Positions 52,980-63,200 of a DNA stretch of 64,000 nt are shown piece after piece. Numbering within the stretch: the stretch's first letter is position 1; each line of letters begins with the position of its first letter. The stretch lies in contig MU863944.1 of assembly GCA_033296885.1 (NCBI GenBank), positions 62,001 to 126,000 of the forward strand, in the 5' to 3' direction. The stretch is from Triangularia verruculosa (lineage: Eukaryota > Ascomycota > Sordariomycetes > Sordariales > Podosporaceae). The translations under genes and the position numbers were made by a program. The notes under the pieces were generated by a model, which was not told the origin of the DNA, did no database searches, and was given only the letters and a program-made list of their open reading frames with translations.

Positions 52980-53823
52980 GGTGGTAAGTAGCGAGATGTG
53001 GGAGTTACGAAGAGATCTTCAACCTCGGTAACGGGCTTATTTCATCTTTCTGGATTCGGATCTACAATCGGTATCGCACCCTGATTCACCTACTGCCTCA
53101 ACGCGGAAGGCCCCATACTGGTCCTAGCATGTCTCCAATTTTGTGGTGCGGGTGGGGGTGCAAAAGGTATGTGAAGGTAGGAGGGAATCCGCGCCTGCCG
53201 TTTTCTAAAGCGTTTGGACGCAAAATGGAATTTAACAACCTACAACTTCTTCCGATACGCAATGAAATCCAATATTCTCGATAATAGCGCTCCCAAGTGG
53301 TCTCAACGCTATTAGCTCCCGCGCAAACCACCAAGATGAATTCCCGTTAAAATGATCCCACCGAGTGGGTCTCTTCCTCGATGGGGTGTGGCATCGTAGA
53401 TAGGTAGGTACCTAGGTATCTTGCTCCCCTTTGGCGTATGGGTGTGACAAACTCGGGCCGAGCGTGACGGGTGGGCGAGAACCTGGTTGGTCACTCTCTG
53501 CAGTTTTTGGCCAGTCTGATCCAAGCCACCACCGACCTGAAATCCCTGGCAGACCTGCCGCTGCCCAACGACTCCTCCATCCTCCCTACCCCGCATCTCT
53601 AACGTTTCGTGCCTGAAGAAGCTGCGGGAACTTCTTCATCACCTTCACTTCCTGTCTTATCGGTCGGCTTGCTGACGACTGGCACGATTATACGGCCCTG
53701 CTTTGCTCGTCGGGCATACTCCCTCCTACATTACATCCTGTTCAACTTTAGTTATCTGTCGCGAAAGCCAGCCTCCCTAAAGATCCCCGGGACCTGCGGT
53801 GTTGATTCCATTCTTTGGTAACA
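52980..53823. other. intergenic, no gene seen
   Basis: TAGGTAGGTACCTAGGTATC at 53,400-53,419 is another palindromic motif. The stretch before 53,824 is the promoter of the next gene. Confidence 0.5.
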
Positions 53824-55919
53824 ATGCCAGACCAAGTTCAACTTCAATCGGATATTGGTGCCCTCAGCCTCAGCGGGCTAGGCGCATTCAGTCATATTCT
53901 CGCCGTTCTCTCCACGGATAATGTTGCCCCTCTGGCATTGATTCAGTTGGAGCAGCTCGGGTCCGCATTTCACATCAATGGCCCACATGCAGCAAAAGTC
54001 TCCGACTCCCTCACCCGCGTCTCCTCTCATCCAGTTGGCCGTTTGGCTTTATCCATAGGCTGGCGCAAGGGCGACTCGGCATCGTTGTTGGCGCAGACCG
54101 CGGGCGGTCAAGCGATATCGCTGCTCTCTTTTTGCCTGGTAAACCTCTACACACCGGCTGCGACAGGAGAAATCCTCTCCACATTGTGTTACAAGCTACT
54201 GCCAAAACAATTCGGGGTTGCCAGTATAGCCCAACTGGCGGATGCCGCACAGCTGTTAGGAGGGAAGCTTGGGAGATTAGGCTTTGGGAATCTACTTGCA
54301 CAACAGGCAGTTCGAGTCCAATCCGTCTACAAGAGCCTTGGAATGCAATCTCCTCGAGACCTTTTCGAGACCTCTAGCACTGAATCGATCGCCAGTGTCT
54401 TCGAGTGCCTCCAGCACCTCACTGAAGAGGGGTCGATCGTCCGAATACAAGGGACATACGGAATTGTCCACATCCTTGCCATCATCCTCTTCATGTTCCC
54501 ATACGATGCCGTTGTGACAGTGGAGTCGCTGGTTATCCATGAGGGACCCAATCGCCGAGTCATGGTTGAGATTCGACGCGGTGAAGTGGCCCGAGTTTGT
54601 GTCGAGAAGGAGCTCGGCCAACCACCGTACCTCAACCTGCCGATTAAGTCTTCCGAATTACACGAACTTCCTATCAAAAAACCCTCTTCATTTGAATGGC
54701 AAGGTTGGCTCGCTAGGAAATTAGAGCTGGAATTTGCGAAATATGGGACGTTGTGTTCACAATCGGTTTTGGTCTCTTGTTGCGATATCCTTGTGGCCCT
54801 GGCACGCGTTCATCGATTCTCTGCCATTCTAGCCGGCGAGCGCAAAGTGTCTGGGACTGGGATCTGGGCTCTGTTAGGTCCGTATCCCCTGAATCGAATA
54901 GAACAGGTCTGTCAGGCGATCTTTGGAACAATTCCCGAGCATTCTGGAGCCGAGGCGAAGCAGGCCTGGAATCAATTTCATACGACCTTGTCAGAACCGT
55001 TAGGACAGGTAGAGTGTATCTGCGACAAATGCGACATCAGCAAGGGCTGGAACGTAGAGGGCGGGTCGCAGTGGGAATGTCGGCGCTTTGGGCTGTGGCA
55101 CACTGTCGGAGAGGTTTTGACAGCTGGCCTTTATAGTTTGCTGCTAAACGCTCCTACTTCTGTTGCCATTTCGGGACATTTTCCAAGAAAATAGTTGGTG
55201 GCATGATTTCTCATATTCTTACGGGCGAATGGCAGGAAATGGACCTCCTCACACCTCTTCGCTTTCTACACTCTGTACTCGACATGGTCGTAACATACAG
55301 TTATCCAAGGTCACCCAGTTTACACATCAGTGAGTGTTCGCGGCCAAGCACTGTTCTCCCGGCTGTACTTGAGACCCTTGAGGTTCACCCGGACGGTCTC
55401 TTTACCTTCGAGGTTGTGGACGGTATATTCATCTGGCGAAATAGATACTTTCACCGCCTGATTGGCAGCGGCCGGCCTAGGCCAGAGGCAACAAGCTCGC
55501 TTGTAACGGCACCGACGCGTATCGTCCCGTCTAACTCGGGGGCTCATTCCTCCATTACGACGACCATCCGGGAAGGCCATCACGAGTTATCCCTCCAAGT
55601 GGTCTTGCGTACAATGGGTAGTGAGGTGCATGTGAACATTACGGACGTTATAGCCGCCTACTTAGGCATGGAACGAACAACACAATGCGAGCATCCTCTC
55701 AACCGCCCCTTGAGTGACGACCACGACCGGGGTATATTAGTTACTGGCGCCGGGATGCCGAAGGCGACCGAAGGAAAACTTGCCTTGGCGATGGCTCGCT
55801 CGAACCCAACGGCTCAGTTGCTGTGCTGTGAGGAGCGCTGCATTCTTCTTCAGGGCTGTTGTTTAGATTGCGGCGTAAGGCAGGCGGGTGAAGATTTTGA
55901 TATTTTAATCGTCTCATGA
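53824..55919 (+). pseudogene. fungal-specific protein of unknown function, split by a -1 frameshift
   Basis: Part 1, from ATG 53,824 to TAG 55,192-55,194, has 456 residues (LSLSGLGAFSHILAVL, GWRKGDSASLLAQTAGGQA, LLPKQFGVASIAQLADAAQLLGGKLG). Part 2, open from about 55,180 to 55,919 in the frame one base back, starts SKKIVGGMISH then TGEWQEMDLLTPLRFLHSV and ends in a Cys-rich segment (LLCCEERCILLQGCCLDCG). I recall the first part as the start of a ~700-residue protein family common in Sordariomycetes, and the two parts add up to that size. A one-base deletion around 55,170-55,185 (CATTTTCCAAGAAAA) explains the break; an assembly error in the A/T runs is possible. No signal peptide or helices obvious. 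Function unknown. Confidence 0.6.
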
Positions 55920-56340
55920 TAGTGGTGTATTGCGGTACCTAGCATGGATCTATCATGCGTCAGACAGTCTGAATAAAGTCGTATTGCCATGTATCGCGGC
56001 AGCTACTTGGCTTCATCATGAAATCTTTTTAGTTCATTTCCTCGCCTTAGGTGGTTTAGTCCCGGGCTCTGTGAGCAGTTCTGCCAATTTCTCCCGCAAC
56101 AATCCAAAATACCTTAGTTAGCTGCAACATAGAATGGGACAGGGGCCCAAAACGGAGAGCTCACTACGGACCGACAGCACGCTGTTGCCTGAAATTAAGG
56201 GCCCACAACGTCGATAGCTGCCTGGGACGTCTTCAACTTCGTTTTCAGGGGCTGATAAATATAATACACTCCTTTGCGTTTGTTTCACGCGCATCATCTC
56301 CTCGTTCATCTTACCGCTATCCCAAGATTCTACCTTACAC
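55920..56340. other. intergenic
   Basis: No supported gene. The frame of the F-box gene is open back to about 56,300 without an ATG. Confidence 0.5.
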
Positions 56341-56349
56341 CATGGGCCG

Positions 56350-58077
56350 CGGTATGAAGGTCATTCCAACGAGGTCTTGGACCTCATCTTCCAGTGTCTC
56401 GAAAAACAACCACCTAATTCACACTGGGTCTGTGATGGCAGCGCGGCTGCCATCACCATATATATACCACTGGAGCGAGCAATGTGGCAAGCATTGCTCA
56501 CTTGTAGCAAGCATTGCTCACTTGTAGCTTTTGCAGCAACACAGTGGGTATGGTGCAGTGGTCCTGCCAACCGTGACAGGGTCCGCCACCTCGGGGCAGC
56601 TGTCAAACAGGAGGCTCTCCTCAACGCCCGCCTCGTATGCCGGCAATGGGATGCTCTAGCGACAAAACACTTATTTCGGAGAATTGCCCTTATGCATAAT
56701 AGCAACGACCCGACATTTGCAAAGTGGAACCAGATAGTGAGCAGCCCCATCGTGCAATCGGCTGCTGGGGAGGTGGAAATTTACAGCATCAGGCCTCCAG
56801 GAATACACGCCAGCTGCGGAGGATATGGATTGGAGCGTGACGACGATATCTGGGAGCGGTGGGGGGATGGAGAATGGCCCGAGTTCCTGTCTGCCATCAA
56901 CGGCATTGCTGGACTGCCGAACCTCGGTGCTGTTAAGATCGTTTTCTCGCAAGGATGCGAGGGGAGTGACGAAAAGGGAGACCGCTGGGAAATTGTCGAG
57001 AATTTCTGGACTCGGATGCACACCATCGAAAACGTGTTCATAGCCATCCTGCAGCGAAAAGCCCTCGCCAGCGCCAAAGATTCGAGCCGCTCAGGTATCA
57101 CCCCCATTACATCGCTCACTATCGAAAATCTCCAAAACAGGCGGTTCGAGGACTTCGACGACGACTTCTTGAGCACTGACATCTTCCGCTCCGTCGTCGA
57201 GGACATCACCGAGCTCCGTCTTCAGGTTACTCATGAATACACGGAATATGGCCCAGATTACGACATCTACATGAGAGAGCGTCACGAGTTTGAACCCTGG
57301 CTTCAGAAAGAACTCCTCCCATGCTTTGCCAGCCGGCTCACGTCCCTCCACATCTCTTTTCTCGAGAACTGGGGTGTTGCCCCAGGCTACTTCGATGGGA
57401 AGGGCCTTCATTTCCCAAATCTTAAAAGCTTGACCCTGGGTGAATATGTCGTTGGTCATCACGATCAGTTCGAGTGGGTTCTCGCCCACACTACACTGGA
57501 AACACTGTGTTTGGATCGGTGCGTCATTGTGTCGTACTTGCATTACAACGATGACGATATTAGACGTTGGGGCAATATACCAACCCATGACTGGAAAAAG
57601 GTTTCGGGCGACGAGAGGTTGTATAGCTTCTCTGGTACTTGGGAGCAGGTGTTTGACCGTATACGCGTAGGACTCCATAATCTTGTTCAGTTTCGCATGC
57701 GAAATGTCGTCGACCAGCATTCGAAACTGCGGACGCCGGATGAACTTGGCTGCCGCCTGACAGCTGAAAGGTACGTGACCTTCTCAAGTGGTATTTGTCC
57801 TAGCCCCTGGTTGGAAACCAAGCCCGATGGCACGATGGAATGGCCCGAGCTACCACGGGAGAATGGCGGCGACTACTTAAAGTATCCTGGGGTCAATCGG
57901 GCAAAGGAGACGCAGGAAGGAGATATGAAGGCTTTTAAGGAACGGGTCTCAGCAGTGTTTTGGCACTATGTGATGACGACTCTACCAGTACACACACACA
58001 CGCACCGAAACAGACGCCCAACTTTATATTTAAATCTAAACATCCCTATATATAAATACAATCACCTAGAAAAATAG
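56350..58077 (+). CDS. F-box-like protein with a MITE inside its N-terminal exon
   Basis: The F-box reads RYEGHSNEVLDLIFQCLEKQPPNSHW, then ~50 residues derived from a MITE, then LLNARLVCRQWDALATKHLFRRI. The rest (~480 residues) is an LRR-like fungal F-box body (LPNLGAVKIVF, LRLQVTHEY, LTSLHISFLENWG, FPNLKSLTLGEY, TLETLCLDRC). No in-frame ATG exists before the F-box: ATG 56,342 is in another frame, so the start is unresolved (lost, frameshifted or in an upstream exon). By family it would be the substrate receptor of an SCF ubiquitin ligase. The C-terminal ~30 residues (THTHRNRRPTLYLNLNIPIY) look like read-through into non-coding sequence. Confidence 0.6.
   Translation, partial: RYEGHSNEVLDLIFQCLEKQPPNSHWVCDGSAAAITIYIPLERAMWQALLTCSKHCSLVAFAATQWVWCSGPANRDRVRHLGAAVKQEALLNARLVCRQWDALATKHLFRRIALMHNSNDPTFAKWNQIVSSPIVQSAAGEVEIYSIRPPGIHASCGGYGLERDDDIWERWGDGEWPEFLSAINGIAGLPNLGAVKIVFSQGCEGSDEKGDRWEIVENFWTRMHTIENVFIAILQRKALASAKDSSRSGITPITSLTIENLQNRRFEDFDDDFLSTDIFRSVVEDITELRLQVTHEYTEYGPDYDIYMRERHEFEPWLQKELLPCFASRLTSLHISFLENWGVAPGYFDGKGLHFPNLKSLTLGEYVVGHHDQFEWVLAHTTLETLCLDRCVIVSYLHYNDDDIRRWGNIPTHDWKKVSGDERLYSFSGTWEQVFDRIRVGLHNLVQFRMRNVVDQHSKLRTPDELGCRLTAERYVTFSSGICPSPWLETKPDGTMEWPELPRENGGDYLKYPGVNRAKETQEGDMKAFKERVSAVFWHYVMTTLPVHTHTHRNRRPTLYLNLNIPIYKYNHLEK
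56430..56579 (+). mobile_element. short MITE, copy A, inside the F-box exon
   Basis: Shares ATACCACTGGAGCGAGCAATG, GCAAGCATTGCTCACTTGTAG and CAACACAGTGGGT with the copies at 26,353 and 59,735 and ends CCGTGACA. The left end forms a perfect 11-bp inverted pair GTGATGGCAGC/GCTGCCATCAC. A 21-bp piece (AGCAAGCATTGCTCACTTGT) is duplicated in tandem here only. About 150 bp, no stop in the F-box frame. Confidence 0.75.
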
Positions 58078-58098
58078 AACTCCGCTAGGTAGAATCCG

Positions 58099-59064
58099 TT
58101 AACCAGATCCCGCCGGCCTAGGGCGGAGTATGAAATTCTCAAATTCCCGAAAATCGATAACGACACATTCATTGCTGTCTGCCTTTTCCGCTGTGATCCA
58201 AGCATTTCTCAAGTTTGGTCGATCCCTTGCGAAATAAGCTCTGCATTGTTCATTGAAGATGCTTAGCAGGACCAACTGAGCTTCGGCGGCTGTGGTGTAG
58301 GCCCAGTCATCCGATGATATTGTGCCCTTGAGCCCGGTAATCCCCATTTCATCTGCTCTCTGTAGGTTTATATTGCTTTCGCCCTGATCAGGAGGTCTCG
58401 GACGCACGACTTCGAGCTTTTTTGCGCCGCTAGGGAGGACTTGAAACGATTATTTTTTTAGCAAAGCGGCGTCGTCGAGGTAAAGATAACTTACTGATGG
58501 ACAGTACAGTGCGACCCTTTACTATAGATGATTGACCTTCGACGACTGGATGATCTTCGCTAATCTTCGGCGGCAGGATATTGGCCTGTAATAGATTAGA
58601 AATGCTATAGTATAACGAAAGTTGTGGGATCGTGGAGATCAACATGATACATCAGGTTCTTCAAAAGAAGCTCACATTTCAATTTTCAAAGTTAAGATAT
58701 AGAAGTTGAGAATAGAAACTATACGTACATATTGAAAGCTTTTCGTCGCCAATGGGAGCCAAAGCATAATATTACCAGGGTTACCAAAGTAGTTGTTGAT
58801 TGTGTGAGCGACTTGTTCTGGAGTTGCAGTGAACTCCGTTTTAGTGACCCTGACCTCCTTTGGATTCTGGTCTGGCCTGAAAGTTTGAAAGCGAACCCAA
58901 CATTCGTTGGCTTTCACAACCTCCCAACGTCCTTGCGGATCAAATGGATCCAGGGGCGGGCTTTCGTCCGGCATGTTGCCAGTTGACCATCCGATTTCTG
59001 AACAAGGAATAGCAGCTACTGCACTGAAGAAGGCGGCTGCCACAGTTATCGATTGGAAGTGCAT
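58099..59064 (-). CDS. secreted protein of unknown function
   Basis: 255 residues in three exons: 59,064-58,729, 58,585-58,495, 58,439-58,099; introns 143 and 55 nt, phases 0 and 1. The signal peptide is MHFQSITVAAAFFSAVAAIP, cleaved near AIP|CSE. The mature part has few Cys (CSEIGWSTG, NECWVRF, DSNECVVIDF, QCRAYF). Blocks NPKEVRVTKTEFTATPEQVAHTI and AKKLEVVRPRPPDQG are polar. The frame runs open upstream but the signal peptide fixes this start. No enzyme motif recognised; size and signal would suit a secreted effector or cell-wall protein, but nothing proves that. Confidence 0.7.
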
Positions 59065-59680
59065 GGTTCGCAGTGTATTCCTGCGAATGCAGAAATTGTT
59101 CAAAGAGTGGAAACTTGAGAGAATCCGAATCAGTGCTGTGACTGATGAAAATATGGGCAAAAGCTTGTACAAGGTAAGATGCTAAAGTTGGTATTTGAAA
59201 AGATTTTTAAATGTGATTTCAGTTAGATTAGTCATGACAGAAAGGGAGGGAGAAATCTTCATCTGACTGTACCTATAGGCTTGGCTTCCTATCTTTATTT
59301 TGTGCGATGTAAAAATACCCCAGTATAATTTCTAGGGGGGGATCAATCTCACCCTCCCGATCTTCGTACCTTATGTAGAGGTGGGGGGGGCTGAGTAGCC
59401 TATAGACAATTGAGTTGCAAACAATCGGTACTTAATGTGATGGTCAAATCACACGCAAACGGATATAGATCTCGGTTCGACGATCATGTGGCTTATCTCT
59501 GAGGTACAAAGGTCAGGTGGGGTGAGATTGAAGAATTCTAAGTGGATAAAGACCGCGTTGATGATTATATCCAACGGTCCGCTAAATTAGTTGCCAATTT
59601 AATGGAACCTCGCAGATACGGTACTATACTGTACACGATTGCCTGGGGTTTTATTACTTAGTCCCGACGGATGCCCCGTA
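59065..59680. other. intergenic, no gene seen
   Basis: A+T-leaning, no supported gene. Short motif GGGGGGGATCAATC near 59,335 and GGTGGGGGGGGCTGAG near 59,380. Confidence 0.45.
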
Positions 59681-59963
59681 GGATGCGAGGAAGAATGCGA
59701 AAAATGCGAAGAAGAAGAATGCGAATAATGCGAGGTGTCACGGCGGGCAGGACCACTGCTCCAAACCCACTGTGTTGCACAAAAACTACAAGTGAGCAAT
59801 GCTTGCCGGCATTGCTCGCTCCAGTGGTATATATATGGTGATGGCAGCGGCTGCTATTACACGAGGCAGAATGCGAAAAAAATGCGAGGAAGAATGCGGG
59901 AAAAAAATGCGAGGAAAGATGCCTTGAGGAATGCGAGGAAAGATGCTCTGAACAATGCCCCGA
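59681..59963 (+). repeat. GAATGCGAGGAA-type tandem array interrupted by a MITE
   Basis: Degenerate units of the type GAATGCGA(A/G)GAA occur before (59,681-59,734) and after (59,863-59,963) the MITE at 59,735. The pattern (GAATGCG, ATGCGAGGAAAGATGC) shows the MITE landed inside an existing array. Unit length varies from about 9 to 17 bp. Confidence 0.75.
59735..59862 (-). mobile_element. short MITE, copy B (~128 bp)
   Basis: Starts GTGTCACGGC at 59,735 and ends in GGCAGCGGCTGCTATTACAC. It is the reverse complement of copy A (CAGTGGTATATATATGGTGATGGC, CTACAAGTGAGCAATGCTTGC). CGAG occurs on both sides and may be a target duplication. Confidence 0.75.
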
Positions 59964-60267
59964 AGGAACAGGTAAGGGGGTTAGATTGAGCCCCCTTAAA
60001 ATAGTAGAGAATTTAGATTACTGCTTATGTTTTTGAATTCTACTATGAATTGCCGCTGTGTGTCTTTCTCGAAAACGCATAGTATAATAGTCTAGCATGT
60101 CTAGTACCTAGCTAATTTCAGCGGTTGCGGTGTATTTCACTCGTTGTGTAGTTCTACTTATCTCTCCCTCTTCAACCTCCCATCTTCCTATTCTAAAACC
60201 TCCTTTCAAAACCTATCAAATATCATACATGTTACGCGTGCAGTCGCTCTGTACACAACTTGCAATT
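59964..60267. other. promoter region of the SGNH gene
   Basis: C/T-rich from 60,150 (TCTCCCTCTTCAACCTCCC). No gene. Confidence 0.5.
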
Positions 60268-63200
60268 ATGCACGTGAAGACTGTATTTAGTCTGATTGTG
60301 CCGGCTCTTGCCTTCTTGGGCGGAGTAGCAGGTGTGCCTTCCAGGCAGTACTCTTCCTATGGATCAGAGCTCAACGAGACCACTTTCGCTTCCAGTCTTG
60401 TAGGCCTCACGGCTCGTCAAGATGCGAAGCCTGCCTTGAGAATCATGCCTTTGGGTGCATCTATTGTCAGTGGTGTTGGATCGAGCACTGGTAACGGGTA
60501 GGTGATGAACAGAGCAAGATCTCCCGGAAAGGAAGACTGATGCGATGTGTAGCTTTCGAAAGCCTCTGAGGGATCAGCTGAGATACAAAGGCGTATGTAT
60601 ACTTTCGTGGTCTCCTTTGTGGATACTATTTCATGATCCCTTGCTACATGTGCTAATATACGTTATCTTAGTGGCTTGTCAATATGGTTGGTAGCAAACA
60701 GAATGGAGACATGACGGACAGAGTAAGTTCTCTCTAAAAAGCTTTAGATTTCCATCTCAACATTAACTCAATAGGACTTCGAAGCCACTAGCGGTAACAC
60801 TATCGACCAAGTCCGAAAAGCAGCGCGCAACTCATACGGATACAAGCCAAATGTCGTTTTAGTAAGTTGTAGTTCATGTTCTATATATGACCTCAAAACT
60901 AATATGTTTGTTAGATAAACGTCGGCGCCAACGACGCAAATCAAGGACTGGTATATCCCTCCCCATTGTCACTTGACTACTGTTGTGTAGTAGCTAACAC
61001 TCTTCTAGGTGGACGGGGCTAGTAGCCGATTGGAAGCTCTACTTAACGACCTCTGGACCGCCGATGGGATGTCCAAAACATATGTTGTTGTTTCTTCTGT
61101 GATTCGACGAAGCGATGTTGAGGCAGAGAGCAATCGTTTACAAATCAACGAGCAATACAAGTATGTTCCCACGACCAGCTGTCTGCCCACAGAATTTGGG
61201 TCGTCGAATCCTAGGAATGCCCTCGTCTAACTACATTCTTTTTTTAGGACAATGATCAGGCGCCTCCAGAGCGTGGGAAAGTCAATCGATTACATCGATA
61301 TCGATATCCCGTTGAATGAGCTGGGGTCAGATGGCATCCATCCCAAGTAAGTCCAAGGTTTTCTAGTCTAGAAATCCACCACTAACCACAAACTTTTCAT
61401 AGCGATGCTGGACATAAGAAGATGGCAATCAAGTTCTGGTATGCCATTGAGTGGGCTCACCAATCGGGGCTCATTGCAGATGCTTCTCCATTTTCTGCAA
61501 CAGCGGGCAACACTTGTGACAAGAAACCTGGTCAGGCGCAATACGGTGGTATCACTCAGAAGGGCTCGGGCGACGATGATGGTATCTACTACCACAACAG
61601 TAAGGCGATGGGCACTATCTGGTCGTACACGTCTGAGTTTGATCGCGACCAGTGGTTCTTCACCAGGCTTTATGGTTCCAAGTATGATGACATTCTTGGT
61701 TGGTGGTATGCTGACAACGTGCTTTCTTTCGCCACGTGGAAGAACAATGGAGGTGGCAAGTTCTCCAAGGTGTCTGATCTGGACACCAAACTGTTCTGCA
61801 ATCCTCGTGGTATATGGTGGGTTGATATCAACGCTGATGGATACGATGATTTCCTTTGCGTTTCGCCCAACGGAGATACATTGGCGTCTATTAATAACCG
61901 AGATGGAACCGCTACACGCCCACCGACATTCACGAAGATCGGCATGATCAAGGGCAACGTCGGATACGCTCAGGATCGTGTCAGATGGGGCGATATTGAC
62001 GGGGATGGCAGAGCCGACTACATGATTATCGACAACAATGGAAATGTTCGTGCTTGGAGAAATTCAGGCACCACGGACACTCCCTCCTGGCAACCCCTCG
62101 GCTTGCGTTTCTCCGCCAAGGGAATGGGTGACATGCGTGGTGTTCGTTTCGAGGACATCAACGGCGATGGGCGTGATGACTGGTTATGGGTGAGCGACAC
62201 AGGTGCCACAACAACTTGGACCAACTCGCGAAGTTGCAAAAAGGGAAAACCAGGTGACGGACTCAACGTCGCCTGGCGGCAGGGATTCTGGAAAGGCGCC
62301 TCTTCTGGACCAACCCATGCTGGTGTTGGTGCTACCAGTCGAAACAGAATTCACTTTGCCAGGATCTATGGCGAGGCTGCCTTTGGACTTCTACCAAAGG
62401 CAGACTATGTCTATCTGCAATCGACCAAACAATCCGACGGCAGATTCAAGTTCGACATGAAAGTTTGGAAAAACACTGGGGGTGGTTCCACCAAGCTCAA
62501 AGCCGATGGCAACAAGTACTGCAATATGCATGGTCATGCGGATGGGAGACAAGACTACGTTTGGACTCTGTCAACGGGGAGGATGACCGTCTGGCCCAAC
62601 TTGGGAAAGAAGTCGGTCAGCGGTGACAACGATGTGTTCTGGGGTACACCCAAGGAACTCTGGAACCCTCCAAGGAATCTGGATCGCAGGGATCTCCATC
62701 TGGTCGACTGGAACGATGATGGTGCGTGCGACATTGCGTAGGTCGATCCAGACAACAACAACAGAGTTTCCGTCTAGCTGAATAACTACAAAACTACGGG
62801 CGCTTTCACCTAGACCTATCTCGCCGATCCAGCGCCAGTCTTAAACTGTCCGGAAAAGAGAGGTGTTGGCATTCACGACCTTCCTGTCAGATTTGCCGAC
62901 ATTTCAAACAACAATATGTCAGACTATATTTGCATTCAGCCTGACGGACGATTCCACGGCTGGACTCACAACAGCGACGGTTCCTGGGAAAGGATCGAAC
63001 AGTTCAAGAAGGCTGAAGGTATCGATCGTGCCAACATTCGCTTCGGCAATGTCAACGGACGTGACGGTGACGATTTGATCTGGGTCGACAAGCACACTGG
63101 CGACGCCACTGTCTACATCAACAGAGGCAAGATGGACACTGGCGGTAGCAATTGGTGGTTCTTGAAGAGTGGGAAACAGTACTCGGGCTCTTGGGCAGGT

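Noticed and set aside
62739..62813. A recoded TAG codon (Trp) as explanation for in-frame TAGs here and at 9.8-12.8 kb
   Set aside because: Intact genes in the window use TGG for Trp and TAG as a terminator (e.g. 55,192, 6,964), so mutation is the simpler reading.
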